In this document: one piece after another, positions 1-12,663 of the stretch
Numbering within the stretch: the stretch's first letter is position 1
Layout: each line of letters opens with the position of its first letter
NCBI GenBank assembly: GCA_949128115.1
Contig: OX421968.1
Coordinates: forward strand, 53,771,423-53,835,422
DNA length: 64,000 nucleotides
Source: Anaspis maculata
Taxonomy: Eukaryota; Arthropoda; Insecta; Coleoptera; Scraptiidae
Reading direction: 5' to 3'
The notes under the pieces: model-generated
Told to the model about the DNA's origin: nothing
The model's input: the letters and a program-made list of their open reading frames with translations, nothing else
Database searches by the model: none
Position numbers and translations under genes: made by a program

Positions 1-769
1 TTTGAAATTTTTGGATTCGGAAGTCTGTTCTGACTTAGCATCAGCATCCTCCAAGAGAAAAAAAAAACAAAATCAGAACCAGAGTTCCGATTTCAAAAAT
101 TTCAAAACTGGGCGCAAGCCAAAGCATCACGCTTTATGATACTTTCATTTACATTTGAGGAAAAAAGTTATTCTGAAAACAGGGGTCTGTTAGGGGAATT
201 CGCTAACATTTTGCACTGTTTTACATTTCACCCTGTAGATATTTTACATAAAGCTTTCTGATCTTCACCTCCTGAGGGTGAATTACGGAAAGACTGATCT
301 CACTAACCGTCAAAACAAAATCGAAATGGTTTGTGTCATTCAAAAGTTATTGTGGTCCAAAGTCGGACCAATTTTTTCCTTGCGACAACATATTTGTTGC
401 GCAGTTTATTTGTAATTTGTATCAAAAAGGCAATACCCACGTAGGTATTGTTTTACAACCAGTAAGTATATTCGGGGGCCTGAATTTCCAAGGGTATTCC
501 GCGATTGCACAGAGTTCCTCCCCTGCGGATTAATCCTTACTCTAGAAAAGAGATGTCCACAGTCCACTTCAAGGTCATGGACGCGATTGCGCTGTTAGAA
601 CTTCGAACTTGATCACGTGGTCAAGTAGGTAGTTTGAAACGAACCGATAGGGGACATTGAGGTGACTGTGAACACTGAGTGTCTCACAAGAAGTAATAAA
701 CGTGTAGTTTATCACTTCTTGTGTATATTCTTCTTCTTATGAAGTAATTTTTTAATGTTGGTGTTCTGC
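1..769. other. Non-coding, repeat-like sequence
   Basis: No convincing exon is visible. The stretch holds a CACCCTGTAG motif near 230 of the kind that ends many repeats in this window, and a segment at about 330-420 resembling the 'CGCAAC ... AACTTTTGATTGT' repeat family seen at 29,310, 37,730 and 38,510. There is a short near-perfect hairpin at about 685-723 (CACAAGAAGT ... ACTTCTTGTG). Small open frames here look like chance. Confidence 0.5.
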
Positions 770-1523
770 CAGTGGCGGATTAACCCTATAGGCCAACTAG
801 GCCATGGCCTTAGGGCGCTGGGACTGTTAGGGGCGCTCTATAGGTAAAAAAACGCAAATTTTGATAACTTTTGGTTTGGAGGGGCGGACGCCCTCCTTTG
901 ACTGAAAATGAAACGTTCACGAAAAAAAAACCACGATTGCAGAATTGGCCTGAATTCAAAACGAAACTGCTCACCACTGGTCGATGCATTAAGGGACGTA
1001 ATGTATCCGAGAATGTATCCGACTACTTGCAGCAATAAGCTGTTCAGGGAAAAGATCTTCTTGACATTGGAAAAAGGTGAAAAACTACCTACCTTAGAAA
1101 TAGTTAGTCGCAGCTCAAAAAAAAGCGCCTTCCCTTTGCTTGCGATTGAGTCAAGTCTTCCAGACAAAATTGATTTCAATGAAGTAACTCAGTAACTGAA
1201 ACATCTGTCACCAGTAAAATGCAGGAGAATACATTTCCAGTTACCCTGTTGCAGTGACATGGTCAAATTCCGAGATGTAAAGCTGCTTTTCACGAGGGCA
1301 CAGCCTACCCCAATTCGGAATGGTTTGGATCACACGGTATTACCTATTATACATTACTTATGATGTTTCATTCCCTGTTATTTCAGCGGTTTTTTATTCA
1401 TTTTTTTTTATTTTCTGAGTTTTAAATAGGACTCAAAATAAGGAACAAATGACAAATAAAGAAGGGAGAGGGGCGTTCAAAAATTTTTGGCCTAGGGCGC
1501 TAAATATTCTTGATCCGCCACTG
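770..1523 (+). mobile_element. hAT-type element with exact 8-bp target duplication
   Basis: The ends are inverted repeats, CAGTGGCGGATTAA on the left and the complement of CAGTGGCGGATCAA on the right (13 of 14 match). The 8 bases just outside are identical on both sides, TGTTCTGC at 762-769 and 1,524-1,531, the target duplication expected of the hAT superfamily. The 754-bp length is too short for an autonomous element, but it keeps a piece of transposase (908-1,195), so it is an internally deleted copy. Boundaries are precise. Confidence 0.9.
908..1195 (+). pseudogene. hAT transposase C-terminal remnant
   Basis: An open frame of 95 codons lies inside the hAT element. Its last part, with the residues FPLLAIESSLPDKIDF, resembles the end of the hAT C-terminal dimerisation domain, where a 'LALLSIE ... 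LDFDD' pattern is typical, and the preceding 'LTLEKGEKLPTLEIV' sits where the 'SKLKLIKTYLR' segment normally lies. The N-terminal BED zinc finger and the catalytic core are absent, so this cannot be an active transposase. The ATG at 908 need not be a real start. It is read in the + direction, which sets the orientation of the element. Confidence 0.6.
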
Positions 1524-1624
1524 TGTTCTGCCGAGAGTTCGGTCCTTTTTATAAAATAATCCATAATTTGATTGCGTTATAGTCCAGGAAAAATAGACAA
1601 AAAAATTGGATTGCTTGAAAAAAA

Positions 1625-4136
1625 TTTGTAACAGGCTGAATTTTTGTGTGCACCTTAGTATTGTGACCTTGAATAATTTCTGAAAGTTCCCCATCGATAT
1701 CGTTGCCGCTAGTAAAGTTACGCGAGGTCAAAGGTCGCGAAAAACAGTTTTTCGCACATACATATGTATCTTGAGAACGACAACCTTTATCGAAAAAATA
1801 CATACAGCTAATTTGTAGCTAAATCAATTTGCTATAAATGGTTATTAAAAGTTTTTTGTATCGGCAAACCATCACGAAATATAGAATTTATTCATTTCCG
1901 ATAATGGTAAATACAGGTTATTAAGCCACGGAAGAAATTTACTGAAGGAATGTTATGTTCTTAGTGAGTGATATGACGTCTGTTCCACAAAATTTCACAC
2001 AAAAATTCTCCTAGGAAAAAATTCACGTGTAACATGAATATATCAAATTTCTTCCTTCCTTCCAATCGTTTGTGCCGCACCAAAACTTTCCCGTAGTATC
2101 CAGGAACCTATGGAATTGTTGTTGTTAAAACGTCGTTTCGGGTGGGAAGTTGGAATTAGAGAGAAAGATTGAAAATAATTTGCAGGAAATTGAAAATTTT
2201 GTCAGAAAACTTCGCTATTTTTCCAAATCATCTTATTGCAAAAATCGTCAATCAATGCTTCACTTTATGCCCATCATCGAAGTCTGGTCTCGATAACCCA
2301 GGCCGATTTTACATTTTCAGCAGGAAAATTTTCAAGGAATTGTAAAAAAATTGTTAGGAACTGTTCAAGAACCAGCTACCTATTCTTTAAAAAAAGGGGA
2401 AAATCTGTTCAAAAATAGATGAAAAGTTGGAAAATTTGCAGTTTTTCCAGAGAGGAAAACTGGAAGACCGTGGGTCCGATTTCGAGAATTTTTCCTCCAA
2501 AATAATTCAGTCTTTTCTTCAACTTTCATTCCCAGCATGTCTGCACCGAAATAGTATTTTATGTTACTAGCGCCGAAAAGCGGGCATCGCATAACGAACG
2601 TGAATGCAGCTCGAGGCCCTAGGCCGAGAGCTGCATGTAAGAGAGTTATGCTATGCCGTTTTCAGCGCGAGTTGCATACATCGTGTTTCGTGCTGCTTTT
2701 AATAAAATTACAAATAAATAAGATCATGTCGCAATAATCAATTGAATAAATTTCAAGTTGGTACTTCTGCCATTTATCACCAAGGCACGAGGCATATACC
2801 TACTAGATGCAGATTTTTGTGTGTCAAATGTCGATTTGAAAAATTGCATCCTATGTTTGAATTTTGTTGCTTAAAACCGCCCTCCCCCTCCCCAATTAGA
2901 AGGGCCATCCCCCAAAAATCCCGAAATCACTGAGTTCTAGTATCTTGTGTGACGACGAAACACAGAAAATTGCATAAATTGATCACTTTTGAACCTTCGC
3001 GCCACAAAACGTCAAAAATCATTCTGCAGTTGTACAAACAGCTATTAGAAAAATGACCCTAAAATGTTAATTTTCAAAGTAATTATTCATAATTTTAACT
3101 GATTTAAACCGAAAATCCCAAGCTATAACATTGGAAACGTGATCTCTCTTGAATTGTGAATGATTTTGCGAGGTTAGTTTATTTCTCACGTGTATTTTTT
3201 ACTTTGCCGCTCTAGATCTTTTTCTGAATATTACAGTGCAGGACACCGAGCGTATATTGTCATTTTCGGTTATGGCAGCACGAAAATGAATATTTCGTGG
3301 GGCTCACCGCATTCGAGGTTTGCACTGCAGTTTTTTCAAATTCATTGAATTTGCAAATTTCATTTTAAAAGATTATCGTCGGAAAACCGGAGCCGTGTCG
3401 ATTTTTAAAACGAGTCTACACGACGCCAAACCCAATTTACTTTCAATAGCAGTCAGAATTTTTCAAAAAAAGTTGATCCTTGAGCAGGAATGAATTTTTG
3501 AGTGAAGTCCTGCATCAAAAGTGAGTCGTCCTCACGGGTGAGTGGCCCTCTCATGTGGCAACGGCTAGGGGAAATTTTGAAAATTCATAACGCTCGACTG
3601 GAGAATGGTGGAAAACTGCAACTACAGACTTAGTTTGACTCTTTTATTGTGTTGCTACCTGCCAAATTTGCTTCCTATCAATCGGATAGATTTTGAATAA
3701 TTAAATGGTAAAGTTTTGAACTTTGACATTTTTTAATATTTGACAGATAGGGCAATACTTTGAACTGTTCTGAATACAGTTTTTCAAGGGCTTCCAAATG
3801 ACCTATTACAAGTCGAAGATTACTGGTTCGACAGCTATCGTGTCAGAACGATTCGATTCTTACGTCCCTGGTTCTTTGAACCGCTCTATCTCGTGAATCA
3901 TTGCCGATACAAAAAACTTTTAAATCATCTCCAATAGCAAATCGCCTCAGCTACAAATTAGCTCTGTATATTGTTTCGATAAAAGTCGTCGTTCTCAAGA
4001 TATATGCGAAAAACTGTTTTTCGTGACCTTTGACCTCGCGTAACTTTACTAGCGGATACGGTATCAATGGGGAACTTTCAGGATTTATTAAGGGTCACAA
4101 TACTAAGGTGCATGCCAAGAATTAGCCTGTTAAAAT
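1625..4136. repeat. Foldback element, arms of about 240 bp
   Basis: The arm at 1,625-1,866 (from 'TGTAACAGGCTGAA' to 'TTGTATCGGC') reappears reverse-complemented at 3,901-4,136 with scattered changes. Shared features include the complement of 'GACCTTTGACCTCGCG' and the complement of 'TTGCCGATACAAAAAACTTTTAA'. The 2.0 kb between the arms shows no gene. It contains a small GC-rich hairpin near 2,601-2,640 (GCAGCTCGAGGCCC / complement). Ends and target duplication could not be fixed. Confidence 0.8.
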
Positions 4137-6200
4137 GTTGAAGTATGTTTGGTTGTCTAGCGAAGGTTACTGTTGTATGTTGTGTTGCCTATTTATTTTG
4201 CTCCAAGCTTAATGAAAGTAAAATGAGTAGGTACCTAGGTGCATCTCATTAGATTACGTTGTTATCGAGTGTTATAACGGTCAATTAGAACACCAAAATT
4301 GCAATAGTGACTTTGTGAATATCTGGAATAGAGTGATCTAAATTGAAATTTTTGAAAATATTCCTGAAACATTTCAGTTACTTATTTTTTTTTCTTCGAA
4401 TCAGCCAAAGTTTGCCCAACAATTAAGGAATCGCATTTTATAGCATGTTTCATGGTGGCCTCCGAATCTTATACATATCAGATTTATGTACATATCGGAA
4501 AGAAGAAATTTCAAGCTATGAAATGTTAATGATCTCAAAAATTGATTTCGTTTCCATTGTGTGTTCTACAATAACGGATGAAAAAGTAATGTTAAGGAGA
4601 AATTATAATTCGAATGATTTCAAGGGTGGGTATTCATTCTTTGAGATTATTCAATTTTCAAGATTATTCAGTTTTCGAGATTATTTAATCTTCAAGTTTA
4701 TTCAATGTTCAAGACCACCTGACTTTTGGTTGAAGGCGCGCTTCTTCATGACCTAGTCCCATAAAAATCAAATGGGAGTGGGAGTAGGCGAGTAAAAGTA
4801 TGATTTCCCGTATGCAATAGGAACACTCTCAAACAAGATGTTTCTTGGTTTGGGGGTCCCAAGGCCATGAGCTACCCATTAGTTAAAAATTTTCGGATCT
4901 TTTCGTCTAGGACTAGGTGCTGTGACGGACGGACGGACGGACGGACGGACGGACGGACAGACAAAAGGATAAAGTGGGAACATAAGCTCCTCCCCGTTTG
5001 AAGTGCGCTAAAAATTTTAAAATATCTCTTGGCTACCGAGTCACCTTACACATCCACCCTGTATTGGAAAAACTAAAGGTCTTGCATCTTTGGGATCAAT
5101 CAAATGGTATTTCTTGTTTAAGAAAACGTGCAAATACACTAAAACCGTCTCGTTCGTTTGCGAAATGCGAAAAAATTTCAGGGGTTGCAGGAACGCTTTG
5201 CGGGGCTGTAGTGTATTGCCCAGAACCTTTTGAGGATGCCTTCAGGTATGTATATTGTGTTATCTAAGGTGTGTAAAGTGGAAAGAAGAATGTTAGTGAA
5301 ACCTTTGCCTGCAGGCATCGTTACATAGAAGAAATCATCAAATTACTCTAAAATATCGACTGACGTAGACGTTTCACCCTGTATCAATGGAAAAAATCGC
5401 GCTACCTTACCGACTTAAATTAAGTCGTATTTCCTTTTATTATAGACATATAAATGCGAGTATAAAATGCAAACTTGAAACGTCTCCATCATTTGAAAAT
5501 ATGAGCATGATGTAACAGTTACAGGTAGTTTTTGCGGAGCTGTACCGAAACATCAAGCACTGTTCGCGATTGCCTACCCCCCTTGAATTTGTTTCAAAAG
5601 AACCAAAAACCAAGATAATATACAAATGGTGCTTCTTCCTTCCCCCACCACTTCGGAAAAAATTCCGGAAATACCTCAAAAATGTCAGGTCGAAATTTAC
5701 GTTTCACCCTGTATCTTCGAAAATAACGGCACTATCTCTTCGGGGCCATTTTTGTTGGATTTCTCATCCTCGTACACATAGAAATTGACGCATAACTGGA
5801 AGCCATCGGACAAACTTTCGAAAAGTTTCAAGAAATTCTTCCAAATTTTGACAGGGCCGTACTCAGTTACCTCGTCAGTTACCAATGACCCTGCAAGAAT
5901 GCCTCCGCTTCCGAATCGACTTACTTTAGGTGTAGATCAAGGAAAAAATACAGAAAGTTCGTTTTCCTACGTGCACAATTCGTGTATTTTTCCGCCAGGC
6001 TAAAAAAACACAAGTCGAAAAGGTGGCTTTGACCTTCGTTAAATTCAATAATCGCTTGTCAAGAAGAAAAAAATGACGGAGCCGAAGACGGCGCTTTCCA
6101 CGACGCAATTGGGTTTCCATTTTTCCACACGTTTAGCTTGTGCCCTTGTCTGGCCTGCTCCACAAATTAACAAATACGTCTCAAAACTCGCAGAACAACA
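4137..6200. other. Non-coding stretch with scattered CACCCTGTA motifs
   Basis: No exon is supported. CACCCTGTAT occurs at about 5,056, 5,375 and 5,708 as probable ends of broken repeats. A GACG microsatellite lies at 4,924-4,962. Short open frames here show no recognisable domain. Confidence 0.5.
4924..4962. repeat. (GACG)n microsatellite
   Basis: About nine uninterrupted GACG units are followed by GACAGACA. GACGG or GACAGAC strings also occur beside other repeats here (near 40,640 and 40,775), so this may be a transposon-associated microsatellite. Confidence 0.9.
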
Positions 6201-6209
6201 AAATCTTTA

Positions 6210-7925
6210 CTTAATCCTCAGGTACGAGCATTTCGTAGAGGCAAAAACCGAGGCAAAAACAAATTTTGTATATTCTACGGAACAACAGAGGAAACTCGTC
6301 GTTCGTTTGTCTTTAGTAAATAGGCAAGCGTAGGCGTAGGGCAAAGTAGACTAACCTTTAAAACTTCTACTAGGAATCTTGGAGAAATCATCGGTAGGAA
6401 GTCCGAAAGTACTGGCGTTGGGAAGTCCACTTTCACTAAGTTACAAGGTTTGTTTGCATCTTTTCAGGCAAACATTACGGCACGAGCACAGACACGAACA
6501 CACGACTTGTTCAAGCAGTGTCAACCAACACCTCGACGACAATTGAGAATCGCCAAACGTTGAAACAACTGCAAATAAATTAAGTGTTGCCAACCCAACA
6601 ACCAACAATACCCGAGAAAGTCGAAACCCGAGAGATGTGATGTGAATTAATCAAAGCAGATTTGTCGAAAATCCTCCAGACTAGTGGTTTAAATAGTGTA
6701 TGATTCAGAAAAACCACCACTCATGACTAACTTGTAAAATGACACGACGACACGACGCAGCAGCAGAAGTTGCAGTATAATTCAAATGAAATGACATCTC
6801 GGGCGGCTGTGAAATTTGACATATTGGCGTCACAAATAATGAAATAATGCGTATTCGGAGTCGCAAATTGATGATAAGGTTTCATCATGAGCTTGATTTG
6901 ACTTAGGAAACGGATTTAGTTCTAGCACAAACGTCAAATTTCACAGCCGCCCGAGATGTCAAACGTTCTGAATAAAAAATTTTCATAATTAATTATCATA
7001 CAATCAGGAATCAGATCATCCTTGCAGGCATGCAGGGATGCAGGGCAGGTGGTTTGTGGATTGTGGTTTTTGATTGCAGTTTTTTGCCAACTGCTCGGTA
7101 TTGCCTGCCAAATTTGAATCGAATAACCGAGAGGAATGTCCTGGCTATACTTGATAATTATACACGTACCTAGACAGCTGGATTATGTATTGCTCCTTCA
7201 GGATTTCAGTTAGAAAATTCCTTCGAATTTCTTCGCGACCGCGGCAAAAACCAAGTTTGTTTTTTTCTATACAACAAACAGGAAACTCTTAACTTTTCCG
7301 CAGTAAAGTAAATAGGCGCAGTGCAAAGTAGACTAACCTTAAAAACATCTACTGGAAGTCTTGGAGGAATGAATCGTGGGTAGGAAGTCCGAAAGTATTG
7401 GCGTTTTCCTTGGCACACGCCAGTAAACTGGCGTTGAGAAGTCCACTTTCACTAAAATAATAAGATAATCGTATCTTTACGGGCAAAACGGTGACAATAT
7501 TTACCTTATGGCACGATCACGGACAGTTCGGGCAAGAACAGATTTCCTAAAGCAGTCAAAATCTCGACGACGACCGAGTAACTCCAAACGTAGGAACTTC
7601 AAATCCGATTAAAAAAATTGGAGTGTTGCCAATCCCAGCCAATCCAACAATACGAAATGCGTTTGCGCTTGTCGATTCCACCAGATTTCAAACCGCCCGA
7701 CCAAAACCCGAAACCCGAGATGTGAACGGACTAACAACGCTTAGAGTGGTGTACGATTCAGAAAAACCACCATGTTAAATGTAAAACATACAACACCATG
7801 TAAAATGAGCGACGACACGACGCAACACCAAAACAAAAGTTTTACAGTCAGGCCATCTTTGATCTTTAAAATCAGGGCGGCGTGCTCAAGCAGGTTCGCC
7901 AACTGCCCGGAATTGCCCACCAAAG
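6210..7925. repeat. Diverged tandem duplication, two copies
   Basis: Copy 1 (about 6,210-7,115) and copy 2 (about 7,205-7,925) run in the same order and direction. Shared landmarks are 'GCAAAGTAGACTAACC' (6,340 and 7,329), 'GTAGGAAGTCCGAAAGTA' (6,393 and 7,380), 'AAGTCCACTTTCACTAA' (6,421 and 7,439), 'GATTCAGAAAAACCACCA' (6,701 and 7,754) and 'GCCAACTGCYCGG' (7,086 and 7,899). Copy 1 carries a MITE at 6,792-6,961. No intact coding frame is shared, so what was duplicated is unknown. Confidence 0.75.
6792..6961. mobile_element. MITE with 29-bp perfect terminal inverted repeats
   Basis: The left end (6,792-6,820, starting TGACATCTCGGGCGGCTG) is the exact reverse complement of the right end (6,933-6,961). 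The element is 170 bp with no coding content. A target duplication could not be decided, so the superfamily is unassigned. Confidence 0.85.
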
Positions 7926-9110
7926 GACCCCGCACATTCCTTATGGGATTTGGCTCAAACTTTGATGTGTTGTAGCCCTTGTTGAGGTGATCAAACTTTA
8001 TCATCGCGCAAATCCTCTAAACTCAACGGTTCACCTTCTAGAGGGGGTGGAATGCTGGTAGTCACAGAATTAATTTATTGCAATTATGGGCTTCAATGAG
8101 CAAACGGTGGATCTATTTTGACGCCACCAGGTGGTTCTAGGGTTGTGCTTGCCGTAACTTCGAACTGGTCAAAATATTTCATATAGGTACCCCTATTTTT
8201 AAGTAGTAGGCTACATCTCAGTCATCTCACCCGGTTCTTTGTGAAGACAGCGTCAGTTTAGTAGGCTCCGGACATCCCTTGGGGGTTGCTGGTTTGTTCC
8301 GCAATGCCGCACCTGACTCTAACCCTTTCTCATTCGTGTCTAACTCTCACTTCTTCTGAACTTAAGATTTTAACGCACTGACTAAAGCTTAGATACTTGA
8401 AAGGGCTAACCGCATACCGAAGAAAAGCAAAGTCAACTTGAAGCACCTTTACAGGTAGGAAAGCCCATGTACCTAACCTTCTTCTTGAAATTCGATTAAA
8501 TCTGGCAATACGACTGTACTTGGGTTCCAACAGCTGAACATTCATAATAAAGATTGTACACAATTTAATTGAAGTGCGACTCTGATTTCACAATATTTTG
8601 TGCTAATAAATTTCTGAACACCTGCTACCTCAATTGATGGTCAAATCAATCAGATCAGTGGTTACTTGCCTTTGACTTCAACGAGAGATCCACATCAAAA
8701 CCCACAAACACTAAAGCATAAACAACTTAATCAACAAATAATATAACAATGATAGCAGAAGCGCTAAGCAAGACGTCGTCTCTTTTGTCAAATTTTCACA
8801 CATGCTCTTTATGGCATTCCAACGCCAACCACCCTCGCGTGCTTCGTCACTCTTCGCGCTCGAAGCCTGCATCTTGCCTCCCTACTCTGTTAATTTCGCC
8901 AGGTGCAGCTACGCTTTCATGCTTAAATAACTATTTTCAATTTTGAACTCGGCTAATCGCCACAACGTTCATATCAAATTTGGTCGAAATTGGCCTGACG
9001 GTTTAGAAATAAATCGAGGGACAAAAAACCTGACAAAAATACACACACGCGCATACGCGCACGCGGATTTTTTGAGTTGATTTCCTGAAAAAAAAAACAA
9101 TTTGGGCTCT
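7926..9110. other. Non-coding stretch
   Basis: No exon or clear element boundary is seen. The segment at 7,920-7,995 (CAAAGGACCCCGCAC ... TTATGG ... TGTTGTAGC ... TGATCAAA) matches part of the foldback arm at 21,163-21,250, so it is a fragment of that repeat family. Confidence 0.5.
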
Positions 9111-9119
9111 GAAAGGTAA

Positions 9120-9490
9120 CAATTTTGAGATGTTTTCCAAAGCTTCAAATTCAAATATCTCGAAAATAAAGCCTCTAATAAAATTTTTGCAAGGGTAACT
9201 TTTTTTTCTAAATCGAACGTCAAATCCAATAATTAGAACAACTTGAAAATTATCAGAGGGGTAAAAAATAAGAGGGGAGGGGGGAATGAAGACACCCCTT
9301 TCATCTATGCCCCTGATTGATTTTTTTTTCTGCAACACGTTGCCATTGTTCGATGGAAACCTATCTCAGTAAACTTTGATCCAAATTTGAACAGTTTCGG
9401 TTAAACGGTTCAAAACCTACAAAAAAAAACGATTTTAAAAATTCAACTTGAACACCCTGCAACTTTTTAATGAAGCATTTTGGGACATCG
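9120..9490 (+). repeat. Fragment of the 15.5-16.4 kb repeat family
   Basis: The order of landmarks ('CTCGAAAATAAAGCC', 'AAATCGAACGT', a run of pyrimidine/purine-rich AGGGG, 'GTTCGATGGA', 'CTTTGATCCAAATTTGA', then 'GAACACCCTGCA') repeats that of the right half of the foldback at 15,446-16,412. It is a diverged, truncated copy. Confidence 0.7.
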
Positions 9491-9599
9491 AAGACATATT
9501 TTTTCCTGGACCCATTTTTTATGGGAAATCTCCCCTAGAAATTTGTAACCTTAATTGCGAAGCACCTGTATAGGTATGGTTTGATGCGAGAAGTAGGTA

Positions 9600-9960
9600 A
9601 ATTAAAAAACAAACCGAAAATTGTGAGCAACAAAATTGTAGAGGATTGAATGTTCCACTAGAAAATTTTCGAGATCAAATATTGGCTCTTGTAGTTTAGC
9701 CGTGATCCACGTTCGAAGTTGCGCGACAATCGTGTTGATGAAGTGTTTTTTTTTTTTGAAAACTCACAAAAATCCTAGACTCGATGGAAAAAATATGACA
9801 AATTGACAATGTAGAGGATGAAAAACTGGATTTAAAAAACTAAAGTTTCATTCCACACCGTTCAAGGAAATCTAAGAAAAAGAAAATTGAAAAATAGCGA
9901 TTTGCCATACTATAGTTTGTAGCCTATCTTCCCATATTTGTGATTGAGATTCGAGAAAAA
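9600..9960 (+). repeat. Direct copy of part of the adjacent foldback arm
   Basis: The segment containing 'CACGTTCGAAGTTGCGCG' (about 9,709), then 'GTTGATGAAGTG', 'AAAAATCCTAGACTC', 'GATGAAAAACTGGA' and 'AATAGCGATTTGC' is repeated in the same order at about 10,440-10,760 inside the left arm of the next element. The offset of about 840 bp suggests a tandem duplication or two neighbouring insertions. Confidence 0.75.
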
Positions 9961-10076
9961 AAAAATCGAACGGGAGCTAATTATTCTTGACGGTTTAGAA
10001 AATTGGCACTGGTTTACTTAACACCCTGTACAAACTTCATGTGAATATCAGATACAATAATCGATTCACTGACAAT

Positions 10077-12663
10077 ATAGTCCAGTAAAATAAGGATTTA
10101 ACTTGGAACAAATTAGGGGCAGGATGAAAAAAATACGGCGATGTAGAGAATGAAAAACTGAATAAGAAAGACCAAAGTTCCATTTCCAGTCATCCCGGGA
10201 AACATGGAAAAAATGGAGAAGATGGAAAAACATGCGCCGTGGTCTTTCTTCTGAAACGGTGAGAGATGTGTAGAAACTGTCATGGATAAAGTTGTAGAGA
10301 ATTCAATAATCTACAAAAAAGTCCCTGAGGGCATATGTCTATCTTCTTCAGTTTAGCCGTTTATCGCAGTCAAAGTTGCGCGCCGGTCTAGTGAAGTGGA
10401 AAAACTGTCCGCGTGACCTTCCTTCTTGAATGCTGTGAGAACAACAAGAGATATCCGAAAACTGTGGGCGACAATGTTGTAGAGAATTGAATGCTCCACT
10501 AAAAAATCTTCAGGGCCAATTATTAGCTTCTCTAGTTTAGCCGTGAACCACGTTCGAAGTTGCGCGACAATCCTGTTGATGAAGTGGTTCTTCTGGAAAA
10601 CTTACAAAAACCCTAGACTCAATGAGAAAACTATCACAATGTAGAGGATGAAAAACTGGATCAAAAAAAAAACAAAGTTTCATTCCACACCGTTTCGGGA
10701 AACCTAAGAAAGAAAAAAAAAAGAAAAACTTGAAAAATAGCGATTTGCACTCCCAGCTTCCTCATTGAATACTGAATCAAACGTAATAAATATGGAATAT
10801 CTGAACAAACTAGCTTGTAGAGGATTATTGAATGATCTATAGAAAATCCCGTGATGTCATGTATGCATCTTTGTCGACTTAGCTGCGGAGCGCAATCAAA
10901 GTTGGGGTACATGACTCGTGACGCGTCGCATATGTGGTCAAACTGGCACGACCGACGTTGCGGTCATTGTTTAATTAATTATAAAACATGATCAAATGAT
11001 TTAAAAAAATTGCGTGCTTTGTTCAACGTCTGGGTAGATACTTATTGTTAGAATTATCATTGAGGTAGTCATCATCATCGTCTTCCGAAACGACAATGCA
11101 GGAAGCGTCAGAACAGGTGGCTCCACCGCGGTGGTGGCAAAACTTGATGGTACCTACACAACGATTCTCGCAGTTTTTCAAGCATCCGCAGGAAATCAGC
11201 CGAAGCAGATTTTCGAGAGCTACACGTTGTCCTGGGTTCTAATAGGCATCAACAGAGAAATGTTTAATTTCTAACCCCATTGTTTAGGTGGACAGTTGTT
11301 GTTTATTATCTCCGAGCTGTTGTTGAATTCATCAGAAATCAGTTGAAAAACATCTCATATTATCTAACGTGAATCACATTTTTCAATTATTATACATATT
11401 GTGTTACAAAATACGAGTGAGTACTTATCTCAGTTTTAAGCCTGAGTGTCACGATACTATTTTCGTATCATTTTGATGCTACATCTCTGATGCTACAAAT
11501 ATATGACTAGAAACGACAAATTCAGGAATTCCCTAGCAACCTATAGTCTCTCGTCCTCGATTCCTGGTATGAAAATATGACGAAAATAGTACCGTAACAC
11601 TCAGGCTTTGATTCTGCCAAACAATAAACTTTATAGATAACGAAAGCGTTCATCCGCGGAGTTACATTTCCAACAATAATTACCAGACGTTCAAAAAAGC
11701 ACGCAATATTTTCAAATCATTTATTCATGTTTTATAATCAATTAAACAATGACCGCAACGTCGTGCCAGTTTGACCACATATGCGACACGTCACTAGTCA
11801 TGTACCCCAACTTGGATAGCGCTCCGCAGCTAAGTCGACAAAGATGCATACATGACATCACGGGATTTTCTATAGATCATTTAATCCTCTACTAGCTAGT
11901 TTGTTCAGATTTCCCATATTTATTACCTTTATTTCAGTATTCAATGAGGAAGCTGGGAGTGCAAATCGCTATTTTCCAACTATTTCTTTTTTTCTCATAT
12001 TTCCCGAAACGGTGTGAAATGAAACTTTGATTTTTTAGAACCAGTTTTTCATCCTACATTGTTATATTTTTTCATCGAGTCTGGGATTTTTGTAAGTTTT
12101 CCAGAAGAACCACTTCATTAACAGGATTGTCGCGCAACTTCGGACGTGGTTTACGGCTAAACTAGAAGAGCTATAATAATAATTGGCCTCGAAAATTTTC
12201 TAGTGGAGCATTCAACTCTCTACAACTTTGTCGCTCACAATTTTCAGATATTTCTTGTCGTTCTCGCAGGATTCAAGAAGGAAGTTCACGCGGACAGTTT
12301 TTCCCGAGGTTTTTCCACTTTACTAGACCGGCGCGCAGCTTTGACTGTCATTAACGGTTGAAATAAAGAAGTTAGATGTATGTTCCCGGGGACTTTTTTG
12401 TAGATTATTAAATTCCCTACAACTTTGTCTCTGACAGTTTGCACACATCTCTCACCGTTCTTTCACCGTTTCAAGAGAAAGACCGCGGCGCATGATTTTC
12501 CATCTTCTCCATTTTTTTTCCCATGGTTCCCGGGATGGCTGGAAGTAAAACTTTGGTTTTTCTTATTCAGTTTTTCATTCTCTAAGTCGCCATATTTTTT
12601 TATCCTGCCCCTAATTAGTTCCAACTTTGGCATAAAAATCGCCTTATTTTACTGGACTAACAT
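10077..12663. mobile_element. Large foldback element, arms of about 950 bp
   Basis: The left arm (about 10,077-11,030) and right arm (about 11,690-12,663) are reverse complements with moderate divergence. Outer ends are 'GTCCAGTAAAATAAGG' on the left and 'CCTTATTTTACTGGAC' on the right. Inner ends include 'CATATGTGGTCAAACTGGCA' and its complement. The spacer holds a separate MITE. No transposase is visible. The element ends 434 bp before the CSN2 start codon, so it may abut or overlap that gene's promoter. Confidence 0.85.
11438..11608. mobile_element. 171-bp MITE in the foldback spacer
   Basis: The ends AAGCCTGAGTGT and ACACTCAGGCTT are perfect complements, and the pairing extends inward with few mismatches (GATACTATTTTCGTAT against the complement of ATGACGAAAATAGTAC). 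There is no coding content. It is nested between the arms of the 10.1-12.7 kb foldback. Confidence 0.8.

Noticed and set aside
4924..4962. Short regular repeats as a CRISPR-like array
   Set aside because: It is a 4-bp microsatellite without spacers, in an animal genome.
6073..6333. 86-codon + frame
   Set aside because: It runs into the duplicated segment, where the second copy is not open in the same frame. It looks like chance.
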